Counted from the first letter of the stretch, positions 30,401 to 42,096 are shown. The stretch: DNA of 64,000 bases from Cladopsammia gracilis (GCA_022457155.1 JAJGOT010000220.1:362501-426500), one strand, 5' to 3'. Notes: a model not told the origin generated them from the letters alone. Made by a program: numbers and translations.

Positions 30401-33400
30401 AAGTGTTTGTTTAAAGATTAAGAAAATTCCTTAAGCTCTTCAAGAGAGAAAGAAACCTTGTCTTCTTGATGTCCTAATAATATGTTTATTGTCAAGACAT
30501 TCTGAAACACAACCATGCATATGTAGGTGTAAAGACTGTGTTTATTGAGATGATACATTTCTAGGGAAGGTTTTGTACAGTGTTTTTGACAGAAGACATA
30601 TTTTGTGGATCACAGTATTGAAGCATGTGTTAAACCATTTAACCCTGGGTTAAACTTAAGAGGCTTAAAAATTGTGGCTCTGAGTGTCTGAGTCTGTTTA
30701 CATGTATGAAATGCTAAGAGCTACTGAGCAGTACTTTCCTGTGGTGCTGTTTATTATGCTGTACAAGGTGGTTCTGACATTTTAGTCTGTGGGTGAAAAT
30801 ATTAAAAAAAAGCTACAGAGCAATGTTTTCTGTGGTACTGATTATTATGCTGTACAAGGTGGATCTATCTTTTGATCTTATGGGTGAAATCCTGAAGTGT
30901 GACCATTCAAATGGTACCATGCAAAAGTACTGCTGATGAGGTTTGATTTGAGTGGTCACACCATAGGATTTTTTCGTCACCAGATTCAAAAGTTAGAACT
31001 AAACTTCATCCACTGTTGACCCTGGGAGTGGATGGGTTATGGAAAGTATTGAATTGTGAAGTTCCAGAAAAAATCCATACCCACCCCATGGAAGGTCATT
31101 GGAAATTCCTAGGGGGAGGGGGGTCTTAAAAGCCAACATTTTAGAAGCAATGTATGAAGCTAAACTGGAATTTCAAACTGGTTCCAGTTTTAAACTGGAA
31201 CCAATCTTAATAGCGAAACTTTTAATGAAACCTCTGCTGGTTTCTTTGTTATTCCTTTGCCTTATTATAAGGCACAAGTATAAGTTATACAGTCATGCAA
31301 TATTATTAGTACATCACACGGTTGAAGCTTTTGAGGCATTGTTAATTCCTAAGGTACTGCTCGTTTTGCTGCATACTTTTGAGTTTGTAGATGAAATCTT
31401 ACAATGTACTGTCTTGTGATACCAGTCCTGTGTGACCATTGTGCAGTTCCAGAAAATATCCATACTCCACCCACGGAAAGTTTTTTGTTTAGCATCACCC
31501 ATTCCCCAGGAAATTCCAGTTTAGCTTCATACTTTGCTTCTAAAATGTTGTCTTTTAAGACCCCCCTCCCCCTAGGAATTTCCAATGACCTTCCATGGGG
31601 TGGGTATGGATTTTTTCTGGAACTACACATTCACTTGAAAGGTACTTGACATTTCTCTCCTGTGATCCAGTCTAAGAGTGCCAAATGTCAAAAATATTCA
31701 AGAAAAACTGCAAAAATGTTGTTTTCTAAAACAAATGGTACTATGCAAAAGTACTGCCAAAGAGGTTTCATTTGATTTAGTCCATGGATGGAAAAGTTAG
31801 AACTACAAAACATGTCTCCATAATTGACTCTGGGATTGAAAGGGAAGAAATGATGTATTTGCGTCATTCTGAGGATGAAATCCTTAAAGGGGCATTGTCA
31901 CACAGATTTTGCTGTGTTTTGGTCAAAATACACTAAATATATGACAAAGTACCTTTGCTCAAACATAAAATTGCTTTTAGAACACCAAGATAATATCAAG
32001 TGATTTCTTCAAGGAAGAACAAACCATAAGTTTTTCTGCGATTTTTCCACCACACTTTAGAGGAACTTGAAAAAATTGGCCAATTTTTTCAAGTTGCAAT
32101 CCATTTCCATCCTGGCCATCTGCAGCCAAGGATAACTACCAGTAGTACTAGTTTCTGTGCACTGGTAGAATATTTGTTAACAAAACTGAACCATTATTTT
32201 AAGGTTTCCATTGAAACAAATATTATGTTTTTTGGCTTACAGTCAAAGTGATACTAAAAATAGGTGACAGTGTCCCTTTAAGTGTGACTGTTCAAAATAA
32301 ACGAAAGTCACTGAACAAAATGTTTATCATGTTTATGTTACGCAGTACAAGACCATGAAGGTGGTTCTTTTCTTCTGAGCCTGTGGATGAAATCCTAAAA
32401 CATGACCATTCAAATGTGCTTTATTTTCACAGGATACCCAATCAGTACATACTATTCTTTCTAGAGACCCTCACAATGGAAAATATCAGAATAAAATGTA
32501 CAATAACAAAGAAATCAAATTGAATCATTGAAATGAAAGCTGCTGAGCAGTACGTACCTTCCTGCAACTTTGTTTATTATGCTACTTGGAGTCTGTGAAT
32601 GCAATTCTAAATAAAAATTGTGACCATCCAACTCTGACTTGAGAAAAGCTAATTAAAAACAAGCACTACATGCAGTAAAAATACTGCTCCGAAATTTAAT
32701 ATTATCACTGAATAGCCACACTTGATGATATCAATATTCAACCAAGGTCAACCACGAAAGTTAAAACTACACTTTGTCTAACGCATGGCTTAAGTGTAAT
32801 CACTTGACTTCAGACTGTAATAAGCCTGATGAGTGATCTTTGTCATCTTAATGTCATGAATTGAGATAGCCAGGCCCAAAATAAATGAACCATGCTCCAG
32901 AAATGAACATTCCTCGGTTTAGTGTTTCGCAGAGTCCTTGAAACCATCCATTAAACAAGCAGAAAAGAAAACACTATGCATGCTTATCACACTTGATGTG
33001 CGGATAAACTTTAAAAAAAGAAACTTCTGGAAATGAAAAACGTTTGATCCTTAAGCAATTAGCTGATTTTGTTTTGCTTTTGTGGGAAAATATTATTAGA
33101 TGAAATACAAATTTTTTTTTCTTTACATGGGATGAGTGCCATTATAAAGATGAGATTTTCTTGTCCAAACAAACAAAGCAAAAGACTGATATTCCTTCAC
33201 TTCTAAGAGTAGCCAAAATTTAAAAAAAGATCTTAAATTAAATTTGGTAACATCTTGAAAACAAACAGTACCATAGGAAAGAACTGCTGAAGTGCTTTCA
33301 TTTGAATGGTCACACTTTGAAATTTTATCCACAGGTTTTAAATAAAAGTTAGAACCACCTGGTAATGGCATTCTACATGTAAACACCACCATGGTAAAGT

Positions 33401-36400
33401 TCTTTTCCTTAGGTGTAGTTTACATTTAAATGGTCACACTTTGGGGTTTTAGCCACAAACTCAAACAAAAGTTAGAACCACCCTGTACAGCATAATAAAC
33501 AGTACCACAGGAAAGCACTGCTCAATAACTTTCAGTTGAAAGGTCACACTTTGCAATTTATATCCACAGACTTAAATTTAGAAACACCTTGTACAACATA
33601 ATAAACAGTACATTTCAGGATAGTACTGCTCAGTAGCCAGGGCTCGACAATAACACTTGCCCATGGATGGGTACTGCTGGGCACTCCATTAAGTTTAACG
33701 ATAAGAGTCACATTTTTCTATTCTTGTTGAGATTCAGGTTAATGAATGTACGAAAGCTCCACAAGTCTTTAAACACAACTTGAACTTTAATTACGAGTAA
33801 ATCGATCAATCACCGACAAAAAGAGTGAAAAACTGGTAAGATACAACTGCTTATATAATATGAAGACCTTTCTAGAAAAACCTGTTTGTCCAGTTTTAAA
33901 CCTGTCAGAGAAGGTTCTAGAAACATCTGTAATATGCTAATTATGTGCTTGAAATAAAAAAGCAGTCATAACAAAATACAAAACGAAAAACATCCTCAAC
34001 ACTCTGGCATCTTGGAATTGTCAGATTGAGAAACCCTGGGTACGAAATTGATGATGCAATTGACCATGCTCGCCATTTTGCTTTCACGCATGAACTATTA
34101 AATGAAACATGATTCGGCTGGTCTGAAAGCATGCATCTCCAATGACTACTGTACCTCCATTTTACTTTCAAAGCTTTGCGGAAGAGAGTGTTTAACAACT
34201 ATCATGACAGGCTTCCCAAATGCTGTGATGTTAGTTGAGATTCTCATGATCTTACCCCTGGCAACGGCATGCTGTGAACGGGGATTTTCAACAATAATAT
34301 TTATATGCTGCCTATTGTTGGTTTGATTGTAGTTCCGATCAGAACAAGATGAACGTATAAGATAATAACAAACATACTTTAACGCAATGAACAAGTGCAA
34401 GTGACAAGATCCAAATTAATAAATTTACACTGCCTTATATACAGTAAGGGGCTGGGACTATAGCAGAAGACTGCAGACCGGAAACAGGTCAATAACACTA
34501 CACTACCAAATCCACTAATTGCCCATGGTGCTTTACAATAAGAATATTAAAATCATGGGGAAGATAAACCAGACTGGAGATCTTGTTTATCTGTGGACAT
34601 ATTAGACTGCCTTATACGAGTTAGCATAGAAGGTCCTTCTGTTGCTGATTTTAACCCACATCATGCAGTCTGCAAAGTTGGTGAAACAGTGGTCCAAGGG
34701 CAGGACGCCCATATTTCAATGATTAATAATGAATCATTAATGAGGTTGAAAAACAAACATTCTATTTGAGGTAGACTCTTAATTTTATCATGTTTCTATT
34801 ATGGATAGCGGAAAATATGTTTCTTTCATTTTTGGAAAGTACGATTTTACTATGGAAAGTAAATTTTCATATCTACTTTCCACAGTGGCAGGTTATGTCA
34901 AAAGTTAGTGGCAAGCCCTGATATTAGCTTTCAATTGCATGGTCACACTTTGGGATTTCATCTACATACTCAAAATTTAGAACCTCATGACATAACACAA
35001 GATTTGACACTGGAAGTGACAGGTTAACTCTGGGGCAGGTACATTCCATCACAGTAGTGCCTCAAGGTAATGATGTGTGTAATAAAGATGCTTTCACCCT
35101 TTCACTCGCAGAGTCAGTTATGGAGACATGTAGTGTAGTTTTAACTTTCGAGTCTGTGGACAAACTCCTATGGTGTGACCATTGAAATGAAACCTCTTCA
35201 GCATTACTTTTTCATGGTACCATTAGTTTTTCGATATTGATTTTTACAAAATAAAATTTTGGATTTTTCTTGAATTTTGTTCTTTGGCACTCTTGCGATC
35301 AGTTAAAGGGTTGAATATTATACCATTATGGCAAGAGCAGTTTTGAAAGGCTAACAGGGTTATTACACAAGACTGATACAAACTCAGACCAGTATGACGT
35401 CACATGTAGATCAGCCCTCATAGCAATCCTTGCTTCTGTTTACGTGAAAACTGGTCTGAAAAATCATCTAGATAAGACCAGGCTCACTCATTCCTGCAGT
35501 TAAACCAACATGAATGAGTCAGACCAGGGGTGGATCCAGGATTTTTTTTAGGAGGGGGTGCACCACTAAGGAATGGTTTTTTTTTCACAGTTTTTTTTGC
35601 AGAATACCAGTTGTATTAGAAAACCGCAGGTCATCTCAGGAAGGGGGGGGGGGGGGGTGCGCACCCCCTGCACCCTCCCCCTAGATCCGCCCCTGCAGAC
35701 CATTCTGAAATTGGGCTGGATGAGTTGATTGCAACCTGTTTTTTTTGATCAGTGATTGACTTGAGGTTTATACTGGTATCATGTAAACTTTTTATGCCGG
35801 TCTGAAGTGGAACATGTACCATTCTGAGTTCATACCAGCCTCATTTTATATGGCCAAATACATGTACTTTCTTACCGGTCTCAGGTTAATTTTCTTCTAC
35901 ATTGTAGACCTGATCTGGCAAAGAAAAGAAACAAATAAATACTGTAAAAGTTGACAGATAAGTACAGTGTAGCTCCTTTTTACAGAAATTTTTTGCGCAA
36001 AGTCTGGGGTGCGTCTTATTTGCAAGAATGTTTAGAAAAGGTACCTTCATTTTATTTGATTTATTGATTTCAAATATATGTGTGGGACAAACATTCCTTA
36101 ATGTTATGCACAAAAATTAGTCTTCTTTCCCTTACAAAGCGCCTCTGAGACCAAGAATCAAAACAAAAGGATCCACATGGAACAAAATAATGTTGATCGA
36201 AAGTGTGATTTGTTATCAATACAGGATGATTCAATGAATAGGACTGAAAATTACCTCTTGTTCCAAAGAGCTGATTCTCACTTCTCAAATTTAATGTTTC
36301 TTCAAAATTTCCACCAAAAAACTTTCAAGAGCTTCTAAACAATGGGAGCGGCTTATCTGCCGGTTTTTATGGTACCTTTCTCATGCACTGATAGTCTCCA

Positions 36401-38238
36401 TTGTATGATCTTTAATTCGTTTTTAATTTAATCTGTCCATATATTTTCAGGAAGCCTACAAAAACTGGATATGCTTCACCGAAGTATCAAATGCTTTATT
36501 AAAGTCTAAAAGCAAGAGGAGGCCTTGTCTAAGCCTGTGTGTGAGTGTGATGCAGAAATGCCCATACCTTCTACCTGCAGTGCCCAATGATGATGTAGAT
36601 AATTTAGTCCAAATAGGGGAGTCAGCTTTTCACTGCATTGGGAAAGAAGGTGTGTAAAATGATGATGATAATGATGATAGTAACAATGACACAATAACTA
36701 AGGGCTGGTTCCCACTAGCGACGTAATCAGAGTTGGAGTCGGAAGCGTAAGGAGCCTTATGTTATAGTGTAAATTAATAAACGGAGTCGGAATCGGAAGA
36801 ATCAGAAGGTTTCCTTTTTCTTCCAATTCCGCATCTGCTTCCGTCACTTACTATCCGCTTCCGTCGTTTTGATTTCCACTGGGTCGTAAGCTTCTTACAA
36901 TTCCTATTCCGCTTACGATTCCACTTACGTCACTAGTGGGAGCCAAGCTTAAAAGACAAGTCTGGGCTGTTTTAAAGTACACTGGAGCCTTTTAAATGGC
37001 ATGGTATCCATGACCTCTATAAGACGGACACTTGGCTGTCCCTTTGGTGTCTGTTTCAGAGAGGTTCCACTGTACTTAAAATTTTCCTTTAACAGTGAAT
37101 CAGGCAAGATAGCATGGCCAAGTGCTTACAGCACTGCACTTGAGTCCTGCATCTATTCTACATGGTCCAAACCCTAGATAGATTCACCCAATTATTTTTA
37201 ATTTTACTTTTCTCTGACTAGCTTTACTTGCTCATTTAATGGCCTTTTACTTTTGGCAATAATTTATATTAGTTTATACTAAAACAAGTGGATAGCATTG
37301 TTGGTGCACTCTGATTGGCTACTGAAATTCAGGATAGCAAGCGCTATTCACTTCCAAGCAATTTGCATGCGAACATTTTAATCGTTGACAGGAATAAATG
37401 AGTTAAAAATCATAATAATTTACGTGCTTTATTATCTCACTGTTTTAGTATGTACTAAAACAACTATTCACCTCAGTGTCGGTGGCCAGTGGTGGATATT
37501 TACCTCACCACTTCGCAGCTCGGTGAACTATCCAACACTAGCCACCTCAACTTTGGTTAACAGTTGTTAACTGTCTTATTGATGAGTGGGAAGGCTGGAT
37601 GGGAAAATATCTGGCTTGAGGTCCATGCATGATAGCCAAATATTTTCCCATTAGGTCCAACCTATCTCAGTTAATATGCATTTGATCATACGTTGAACCT
37701 CCCCAAAGAAACCATGCAAAACACAAAGCCAAGGTGATCACTTGCAGGAAGTGTGCTTAATGACTTCTTAAGCACTGCCCCCAAATAAGCGCAGCATTAG
37801 AAAGTGAAAAAAACTTCATGACAGTGCCACTGCTCTTTTCTGTGGAAAATATGGTAAACATACCACCATTTTTCATCTTGATGTGATCAGAATATTAATC
37901 TGGGAATCTGCCAGCAGAAGTGTTTGTCTGTATTTTCAGAAAAGATAAAAGTTTTTGAAACATTTCAGTAGGCCTCTAGGCTATTTTCTGTGTAAACAGT
38001 GAATTTGTCTGTAATGCACCATGTAATGAAAAGCATGTAGTAATGCAATACTGTTTGTTTTTCCTAAACAGAATGGGAAGAAGAGTATAATATGGATGTA
38101 AAGAACTGTTCAAACATTGATCCAATGGAAGAATGTCAACAGAACAATAATTATACAACAACTCTTCAGCCAACAGTGATGACACAAATTCCAACTAGTA
38201 GTTTAACAACAAATTCTACAAATGGTGGTAACAGATAG
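26951..38238 (+). CDS. NALF1: NALF/FAM155-like ancillary factor of the NALCN channel, complete three-exon gene
   Basis: Joining 26951-27469, 36451-36649 and 38072-38238 gives 885 nt (294 residues); splice phases are 0 and 1 and all sites are GT/AG. NALF (FAM155) proteins are ER/plasma-membrane cysteine-rich partners that help fold and traffic the NALCN sodium leak channel. Visible: a basic N-terminus, one hydrophobic segment (residues 33-48, likely a signal anchor), and a Cys-rich lumenal domain. That domain includes FCQEQLKTLQEADNKARVSY and CLDCMEAYKNWIC (family C..DC..VYKAWLC). It continues PCLSLC, QKCPYLLP and AFHCIG, in family order. Potential N-glycosylation sites are NTS, NRS, NCS, NYT and NST. 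It is shorter than vertebrate homologues (about 450 residues), lacks a second hydrophobic segment, and one family cysteine before PCxxxC seems absent. Paralogue identity is not resolved. Confidence 0.85.
27470..30689 (+). other. NALF-like intron 1, left part
   Basis: About 3.2 kb of AT-rich intron with no repeat or exon I can define. Short open frames just after the donor (27531-27958) have no family signal. Confidence 0.6.
30690..31060. repeat. about 120-bp repeat array, forward orientation
   Basis: Units share GAGCAGTACTTTCCTGTGGT, GTTTATTATGCTGTACAAGG, GTCTGTGGGTGAAA and TGTGACCATTCAAATG. They are head to tail and diverged. More forward copies lie at 31310-31440 and 32300-32640; reverse-orientation copies at 33265-33637 and 34922-35000. 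Confidence 0.8.
31065..31625. mobile_element. about 560-bp element with 105-bp inverted ends
   Basis: The left arm AGAAAAAATCCATACCCACC ... GGTCATTGGAAATTCCTAGG ... matches the complement at 31515-31622. A further partial arm copy lies at 31440-31520. The centre holds one unit of the 120-bp repeat. Paired open frames on both strands here are arm translations. Confidence 0.85.
31640..31860. repeat. dispersed 'GTCTGTGGA' repeat, reverse copy
   Basis: Holds AATGGTACTATGCAAAAGTA, GAGGTTTCATTTGA, GTCCATGGATGGAAA and ACATGTCTCC, ending ACTCTGGGATTGAAAGGG. Same family as 35098-35312 in opposite orientation. Confidence 0.65.
31886..32282. mobile_element. 397-bp MITE with TTAAAGGG(A/G)CA.TGTCAC ends
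   Basis: Left CTTAAAGGGGCATTGTCAC and right GTGACAGTGTCCCTTTAAG are inverted. Inside NALF-like intron 1. The interior has no coding potential. Confidence 0.78.
32300..32640. repeat. 120-bp repeat, forward copies continued
   Basis: Two diverged units with TGAGCCTGTGGATGAAATCC, GACCATTCAAATG, and GAGCAGTACGTACCTTCCTG. Confidence 0.65.
32641..33264. other. NALF-like intron 1, no feature
   Basis: AT-rich intron without identifiable repeat ends or exon. Confidence 0.5.
33265..33637. repeat. 120-bp repeat array, reverse orientation
   Basis: Three to four head-to-tail units (ACAGTACCACAGGAAAG, TTTGAATGGTCACACTTTG, AAAGTTAGAACCACC). The last unit is cut after CTCAGTAGC by a hAT element and resumes at about 34926 with TAGCTTTCAATTGCATGGTC. 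Confidence 0.82.
33638..34921. mobile_element. 1.28-kb hAT transposon remnant
   Basis: Ends CAGGGCTCGACAAT and ...GCAAGCCCTG are inverted, starting with the CAGGG-type terminus usual for hAT. The host repeat unit is continuous across it. The flanks TCAGTAGC and ATATTAGC may be a decayed 8-bp duplication. It contains a transposase fragment on the plus strand. Confidence 0.82.
34102..34326 (+). pseudogene. hAT transposase C-terminal dimerisation fragment
   Basis: The frame contains CGRECLTTIMTGFPNAVMLV followed by EILMILPLATACCERGFSTI. This matches the hAT dimerisation block (P..TA.CERGFS). The frame stops soon after and the catalytic part is missing, so it is dead. Confidence 0.82.
35098..35312. 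repeat. dispersed 'GTCTGTGGA' repeat copy
   Basis: Runs from CTTTCACTCGCAGAGTCA to GATCAGTTAAAGGG; near-terminal CTTTCACTC and GTTAAAGGG could be the ends of an element of about 215 bp. Matches 24028-24232. Confidence 0.7.
35525..35695. mobile_element. 171-bp MITE with CAGGGG(T/C)GGATC ends
   Basis: TIR CAGGGGTGGATCCAGG / complement of CTAGATCCGCCCCTG, flanked by CAGAC at 35520-35524 and 35696-35700. It includes a 15-base poly-G run. In NALF-like intron 1, about 750 bp before exon 2. Confidence 0.85.
35701..36450. other. NALF-like intron 1, right end
   Basis: AT-rich, with the exon 2 acceptor at 36449-36450. No other feature. Confidence 0.6.
36451..36649 (+). CDS. NALF1: NALF-like exon 2
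   Basis: Acceptor ATATTTTCAG| and donor GAAG|GTGTGT. It encodes EAYKNWICFTEV, RRPCLSLCVSVMQKCPYLLP and GESAFHCIGKE, the most diagnostic family block. Ends at phase 1. Confidence 0.9.
36700..36951. mobile_element. MITE with TTCCCACTAGCGACGTAA ends
   Basis: Left GGCTGGTTCCCACTAGCGAC and right CACTAGTGGGAGCCAAGC are inverted; inner inverted GGAGTCGGAAGCG-type runs. In NALF-like intron 2. Confidence 0.78.
37290..37690. repeat. diverged relative of the hairpin at 61473-61612
   Basis: AAGGCTGGATGGGAAAATAT and AAATATTTTCCCATTAGG match the arms of the perfect hairpin at 61473-61612 but with many changes. An inverted GGTGGCCAGTG/GTGTTGG-type pair lies at 37480-37555. Confidence 0.6.
38072..38238 (+). 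CDS. NALF1: NALF-like exon 3 and stop
   Basis: Acceptor CCTAAACAG|. It encodes an acidic start (EWEEEYNMD), two cysteines (NC and EEC), then a Thr/Asn/Ser-rich tail ending NGGNR-stop. No C-terminal transmembrane segment is seen. Low conservation makes this exon less certain than exon 2, but the frame and splice site are clean. Confidence 0.75.
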
Positions 38239-39159
38239 TATTTGTAAGATACATTAACATTTAAAGGAAAGTTCAGCACAATACTGTGGCATGAAGTGTT
38301 TCCCCTAGGGGGCTCCTATATAACAATGACAGGGGGTGCTCCTCAAACCTTTCAAAATTTGTAGATTGGTACCACTTAGGGTGCTAAAATCTAAAATGAC
38401 CACCATTAATATTAGTGTGGTAACTTTTCACGTATTGAGCTGAAAGAATATGACAGGAGTCAAAGTGACAGTTCATGTGTTGTTTTAGAATAAGAATGGT
38501 ACCTCTTAGGGGTGAAAATCCATTTGAGCCACACCCATCAAACAAGATTCTGGTATCTTCTAGGGCGTGACAAGCATGCACCCTCATCATTTCTATATGG
38601 GAGTTCCCTCCCCCCTGGGGTGTTTCTATAGGTTTTTAGCTGGAATACTATATTAAATAGCAGTTCTTTTTTGTGTTTTGTTCATGAAATCACACTGCTA
38701 AACCTTTTGGAACAGTCTCACCAAATTTTCATAGCTCTATAAAAGATTTCAGAATATCCCGTATGCCAATTTTTACAAAATATCAATTTAATTTCATTCA
38801 TTTAATCAATTGCACTTATTGGAAAATCTCTAGAACAACATTGTATCACCGATGCATGTTGCTTTTTATCAATATTCCACACATCTTTTCAATTATACCT
38901 GGTACGGCACATATATTACAATACCGACTTTATTTCAACTTTTTGTAACTAAAGTGTATCAAAAAAAATTACAGTTGTAGATAACTGTTATTAATGTGAT
39001 GCTGTGATCAAATTGTAATGACTGTGTTGAAAGTGAAAAAAGTCAAGTTTTATTAAAGATTAAAATGACTAGCAGAAGGTGTCAACATATAATCTATAGT
39101 TTCTGATTATCGGCAAATGGAAAAGACCCTGGGAGCAACGTATTCAGATTCTGTTAAAT
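38239..39159 (+). other. probable 3' UTR of the NALF-like gene
   Basis: Follows the stop directly. ATTAAA occurs near 39050, and AATAAA at 39376 and 40058; I cannot say which is used. Confidence 0.4.
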
Positions 39160-39592
39160 GCATTTTTCAAACTATAAAATGAGGAAGCCTAGTTCTGCTG
39201 AAAGATTAATTTAGACTGCATGCTTTTGGTTTTATCGTGTTTGGCTTTAGACCTAATTTATATTATTGCATCTTAATTGTAAAATGTGACTCAGTTTGAC
39301 CAATGATGTAACAGAAAAATTCAAATTGGATTCTAATATGTATATGTAATTTAGTAATTAATTTTGTAATTTAGTAATAAATTTGTTATGCATTTTTCAA
39401 ACTACAAACTGAACAGTAGCTGGGTTGTGCTAAAAGATTAATTTAGACTGCATGCTTTTGGTTTTTATTCCATTTAATTAGCTAAATTATTGCACTTTAA
39501 TTGTACAGTGTGACTAAGTCTGACCGATGACATAACAAAAATTCAAATTGGATTCTAATATGTACAGTACATGTAATTTTAGTAATTTAAAG
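39160..39592. repeat. about 225-bp tandem duplication
   Basis: GCATTTTTCAAACTA, AAAGATTAATTTAGACTGCA, TGCTTTTGGTTTT and TTCAAATTGGATTCTAATAT occur in order in both 39160-39360 and 39388-39592. Confidence 0.88.
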
Positions 39593-40393
39593 ATTTAAAC
39601 AAGAGAATTGAAATGAATGGTCCCTTATAGTTATTTATGTGTTGCACAGATGTCAATATAATTTAGAAAATCATTGTTTACCCACTTATAAAACACCGTT
39701 ATAAATACTATACAAAGAGAAAGTTATTTTCCTATATGCATGATTTACTGAAGGACTGTGAAATCTGTTTGATGGTTTTGCTTAGCTTTTCCTACATGTA
39801 TGCAGCCTTGAATTCAACAGCAAAACATCACTGCAATGTTCCTGTCTTGGTTTGGCCTTTGTTTTATTTTATTTTATTAGCTTCACCAGATTTGACAGCA
39901 ACATCACAACTGATTGTGCTAATCACTGGCCCCCTCAGTAGGTTTGAGACTGTATTCCCCTTTCCCCAAGGAAGTCTTTGTATTATTCTCTGCAGACTAT
40001 GTCCCAAACTCTTTCCAAACATTGAGTGGTTTCTGGCTAAATTTAGCAATACTGTAGAATAAACAAGGTCACTCTAAGGAAAATCAAAGGAAGCCCAAAT
40101 AAGATTGCCCAGCAGTTAAGCTAAGTACACAATGTAAGTTTTTCTTGTCACCCAAAGAAAACATTAGTAGTTGCCTGTGGCTATTGGGCACTGCTAGAGT
40201 GCAGCCCTGTGTATAAAATAAAAGTTAATTTTAGTAAGCAATCAATACTACAGCAGCCTTACTTCATGTGTGACTCCTTATATGGTGCATGTCAATCAAA
40301 TACATGTTTTACAAATTTATATGAGCTAGGGAAATCTTAACTTCCATACTCAACTTTTCAAGACACTCAAGCCAGTCCTGCACATAACCTATC
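39593..40393. other. intergenic, no gene
   Basis: Nothing supported; an open frame at 39736-40062 has no recognisable motif. Confidence 0.45.
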
Positions 40394-40573
40394 CAGGGCT
40401 GTCGCTAAGATTTCAAGTTGCTGGGTAAATGCAATTAGTATAGGTGGGAAATCAAACAGCTGGGGAGTTCTTTTGGTTCTATTTTCCTTCTGTTTTCCTA
40501 TGAAAGTAGCTGGAGGTCTCGCTCATAGTAGCCAGGGGAAATCCCTGGCCCCCGGCCCTTAGTGACAGCCCTG
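40394..40573. mobile_element. 180-bp hAT-like MITE
   Basis: TIR CAGGGCTGTCGCTAAGA with right end CCCTTAGTGACAGCCCTG. The flanks do not give a clean target duplication. Confidence 0.8.
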
Positions 40574-41577
40574 CTGTCTATTATTAATTTTGGAAAAACT
40601 TTATTGGCTGACACAAATCTGTTTAAGAGAGGCACCAAGTGGTGTTTTTAACCACTGAGATCCAAGTCTAGTGGATACATGTAGTAAGTCAGAAAATCAA
40701 ATGGTTCACAAATTTTCATTTGGAAATTAGCTTTGTAGCCTTTAAATTAGCCTTTTCAGCTGATTTGGATACAGTTTGTACCTTTTTGCTCTCCCATTGG
40801 CATAAGTTCAAGTTAAGTCCAACTGGATGGTTTGTGTAAATGGTAAGCAAACTTCAAAACAGGATTAAAGGCTGAACAAGTTACTAAGTATTTTTCATGT
40901 CTTGTGTCAAGACAACCTGTCTTGTGGTAATTAGATTAATAACTTTCATCTGGATGATGTTAAAAGGAGAGATTAGAGGTTGATCAAATTGAAAGGTGGT
41001 CCTCAAAATATCACAGTTGTTCCAAAAGCTTTGTTTTATAAAATGCTTTAAAATTTGTCTTTTTTCATACAACTGTAAATTAAAGGATTTACCTATGGTT
41101 CAATCATTCGAGTCTGTGGAGGAAACTTAAAAGTGTGAACCTTGAAATGAAACCTATTAACCATTTTTTTTTCTGTGGTGCTGTTTACTGGTAATAATTA
41201 TTTATACAGGTAGGTGCATTAGTATGATGAATTACTGAAGGTCAGTCCTAGTCCACCAAGGTATTGTCTCCTTAGACAAGAAACCTTTCTCCTCATTGAC
41301 TCTCAGTGTTGGGGTAAAAATGGTATCAAACATGCTGGGATAACCTTGTGAAGACTAGAAATTGGAACTAAAAAGTTCGATGGCAATGTGGCACTTAGTT
41401 AAATACATGAAAAATTAAAAATTAAAGTGCCAAAATTTATCTAAAAAAACCCCAAACATTTCAAGCTTTGCCCTTCTTCAGTAGTAGTCTATTTGTTAAG
41501 AAATAGCATCCCTTGCAACAGGAAGTAGCAATATTCCTAGCTGCTTCCTGCTACAGAAACTGGGTTACACCCTGGCC
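40574..41577. other. intergenic; one dispersed-repeat fragment
   Basis: Bases 41095-41180 (GAGTCTGTGGAGGAAACTTA, GTGCTGTTTA) are another copy of the NALF-intron repeat family. No gene seen. Confidence 0.5.
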
Positions 41578-41802
41578 GTGTGATCCACCTGTGACTTGTG
41601 TGGTCACCTGTGACTTGAGTGGTCCACCTGTGACTTGTGTGGTCACCTGTGACTTGTGTGGTCTACCTGTGACTTGAGTGGTCCACCTATGACTTGAGTG
41701 GTCCACCTGTGACTTGTGTGGAACACCTGTGACTTGTGTGGTCCACCTGTGACTTGTGTGGTCCACCAGTGACTTGTGTGGTCCACCTGTGACTTGTGTG
41801 CA
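41578..41802. repeat. 20-bp minisatellite
   Basis: About 11 units of GTCCACCTGTGACTTGTGTG, some shortened to 19 bp (GTCACCTG...). Open frames on the minus strand here are repeat translations. Confidence 0.95.
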
Positions 41803-41855
41803 ACTTTCAGTGGTTTGATTAGAAGGTGGCACCACCAATCTGGACATTGTCTTCT

Positions 41856-42096
41856 GACCCCGGTTGTTCGAAAGCCGATTAACACTAATTCCAGATTAAA
41901 AGTTAACCGAGGATTTCATTTCTCTGTTTAAAAATGTTTTCAAAAGGTCATTAATAGCTAGTAGTAAAGACAAGTTAAAGTCAAAACTGAAGGGCAGAAA
42001 ACTTTGGAAAATTTTCAATTGTAGACTTGTTTAACTGGATTTGAAATTGAGGCTAATCCTGGGTTAGCGTAATCATGCTTTGAACAACCTGGCCCT
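41856..42096. mobile_element. MITE with CCGGTTGTTCGAA ends
   Basis: Left CCCCGGTTGTTCGAAAGCCG and right GCTTTGAACAACCTGG are inverted, and GATTAACACTAATTCCAGAT near the left end pairs loosely with the right side. Common style of metazoan MITE. Confidence 0.75.

Noticed and set aside
31099..31649. Paired open frames with MEIPRGRGVLKANILEAMYE-like starts on opposite strands
   Set aside because: They translate the two inverted arms of one element (31065-31625), not genes.
41551..41885. Minus-strand frames with repeated HKSQVDHTSH, and a possible CRISPR-like array
   Set aside because: The repeats are contiguous 19-20-bp minisatellite units without unique spacers; the open frames are by-products.
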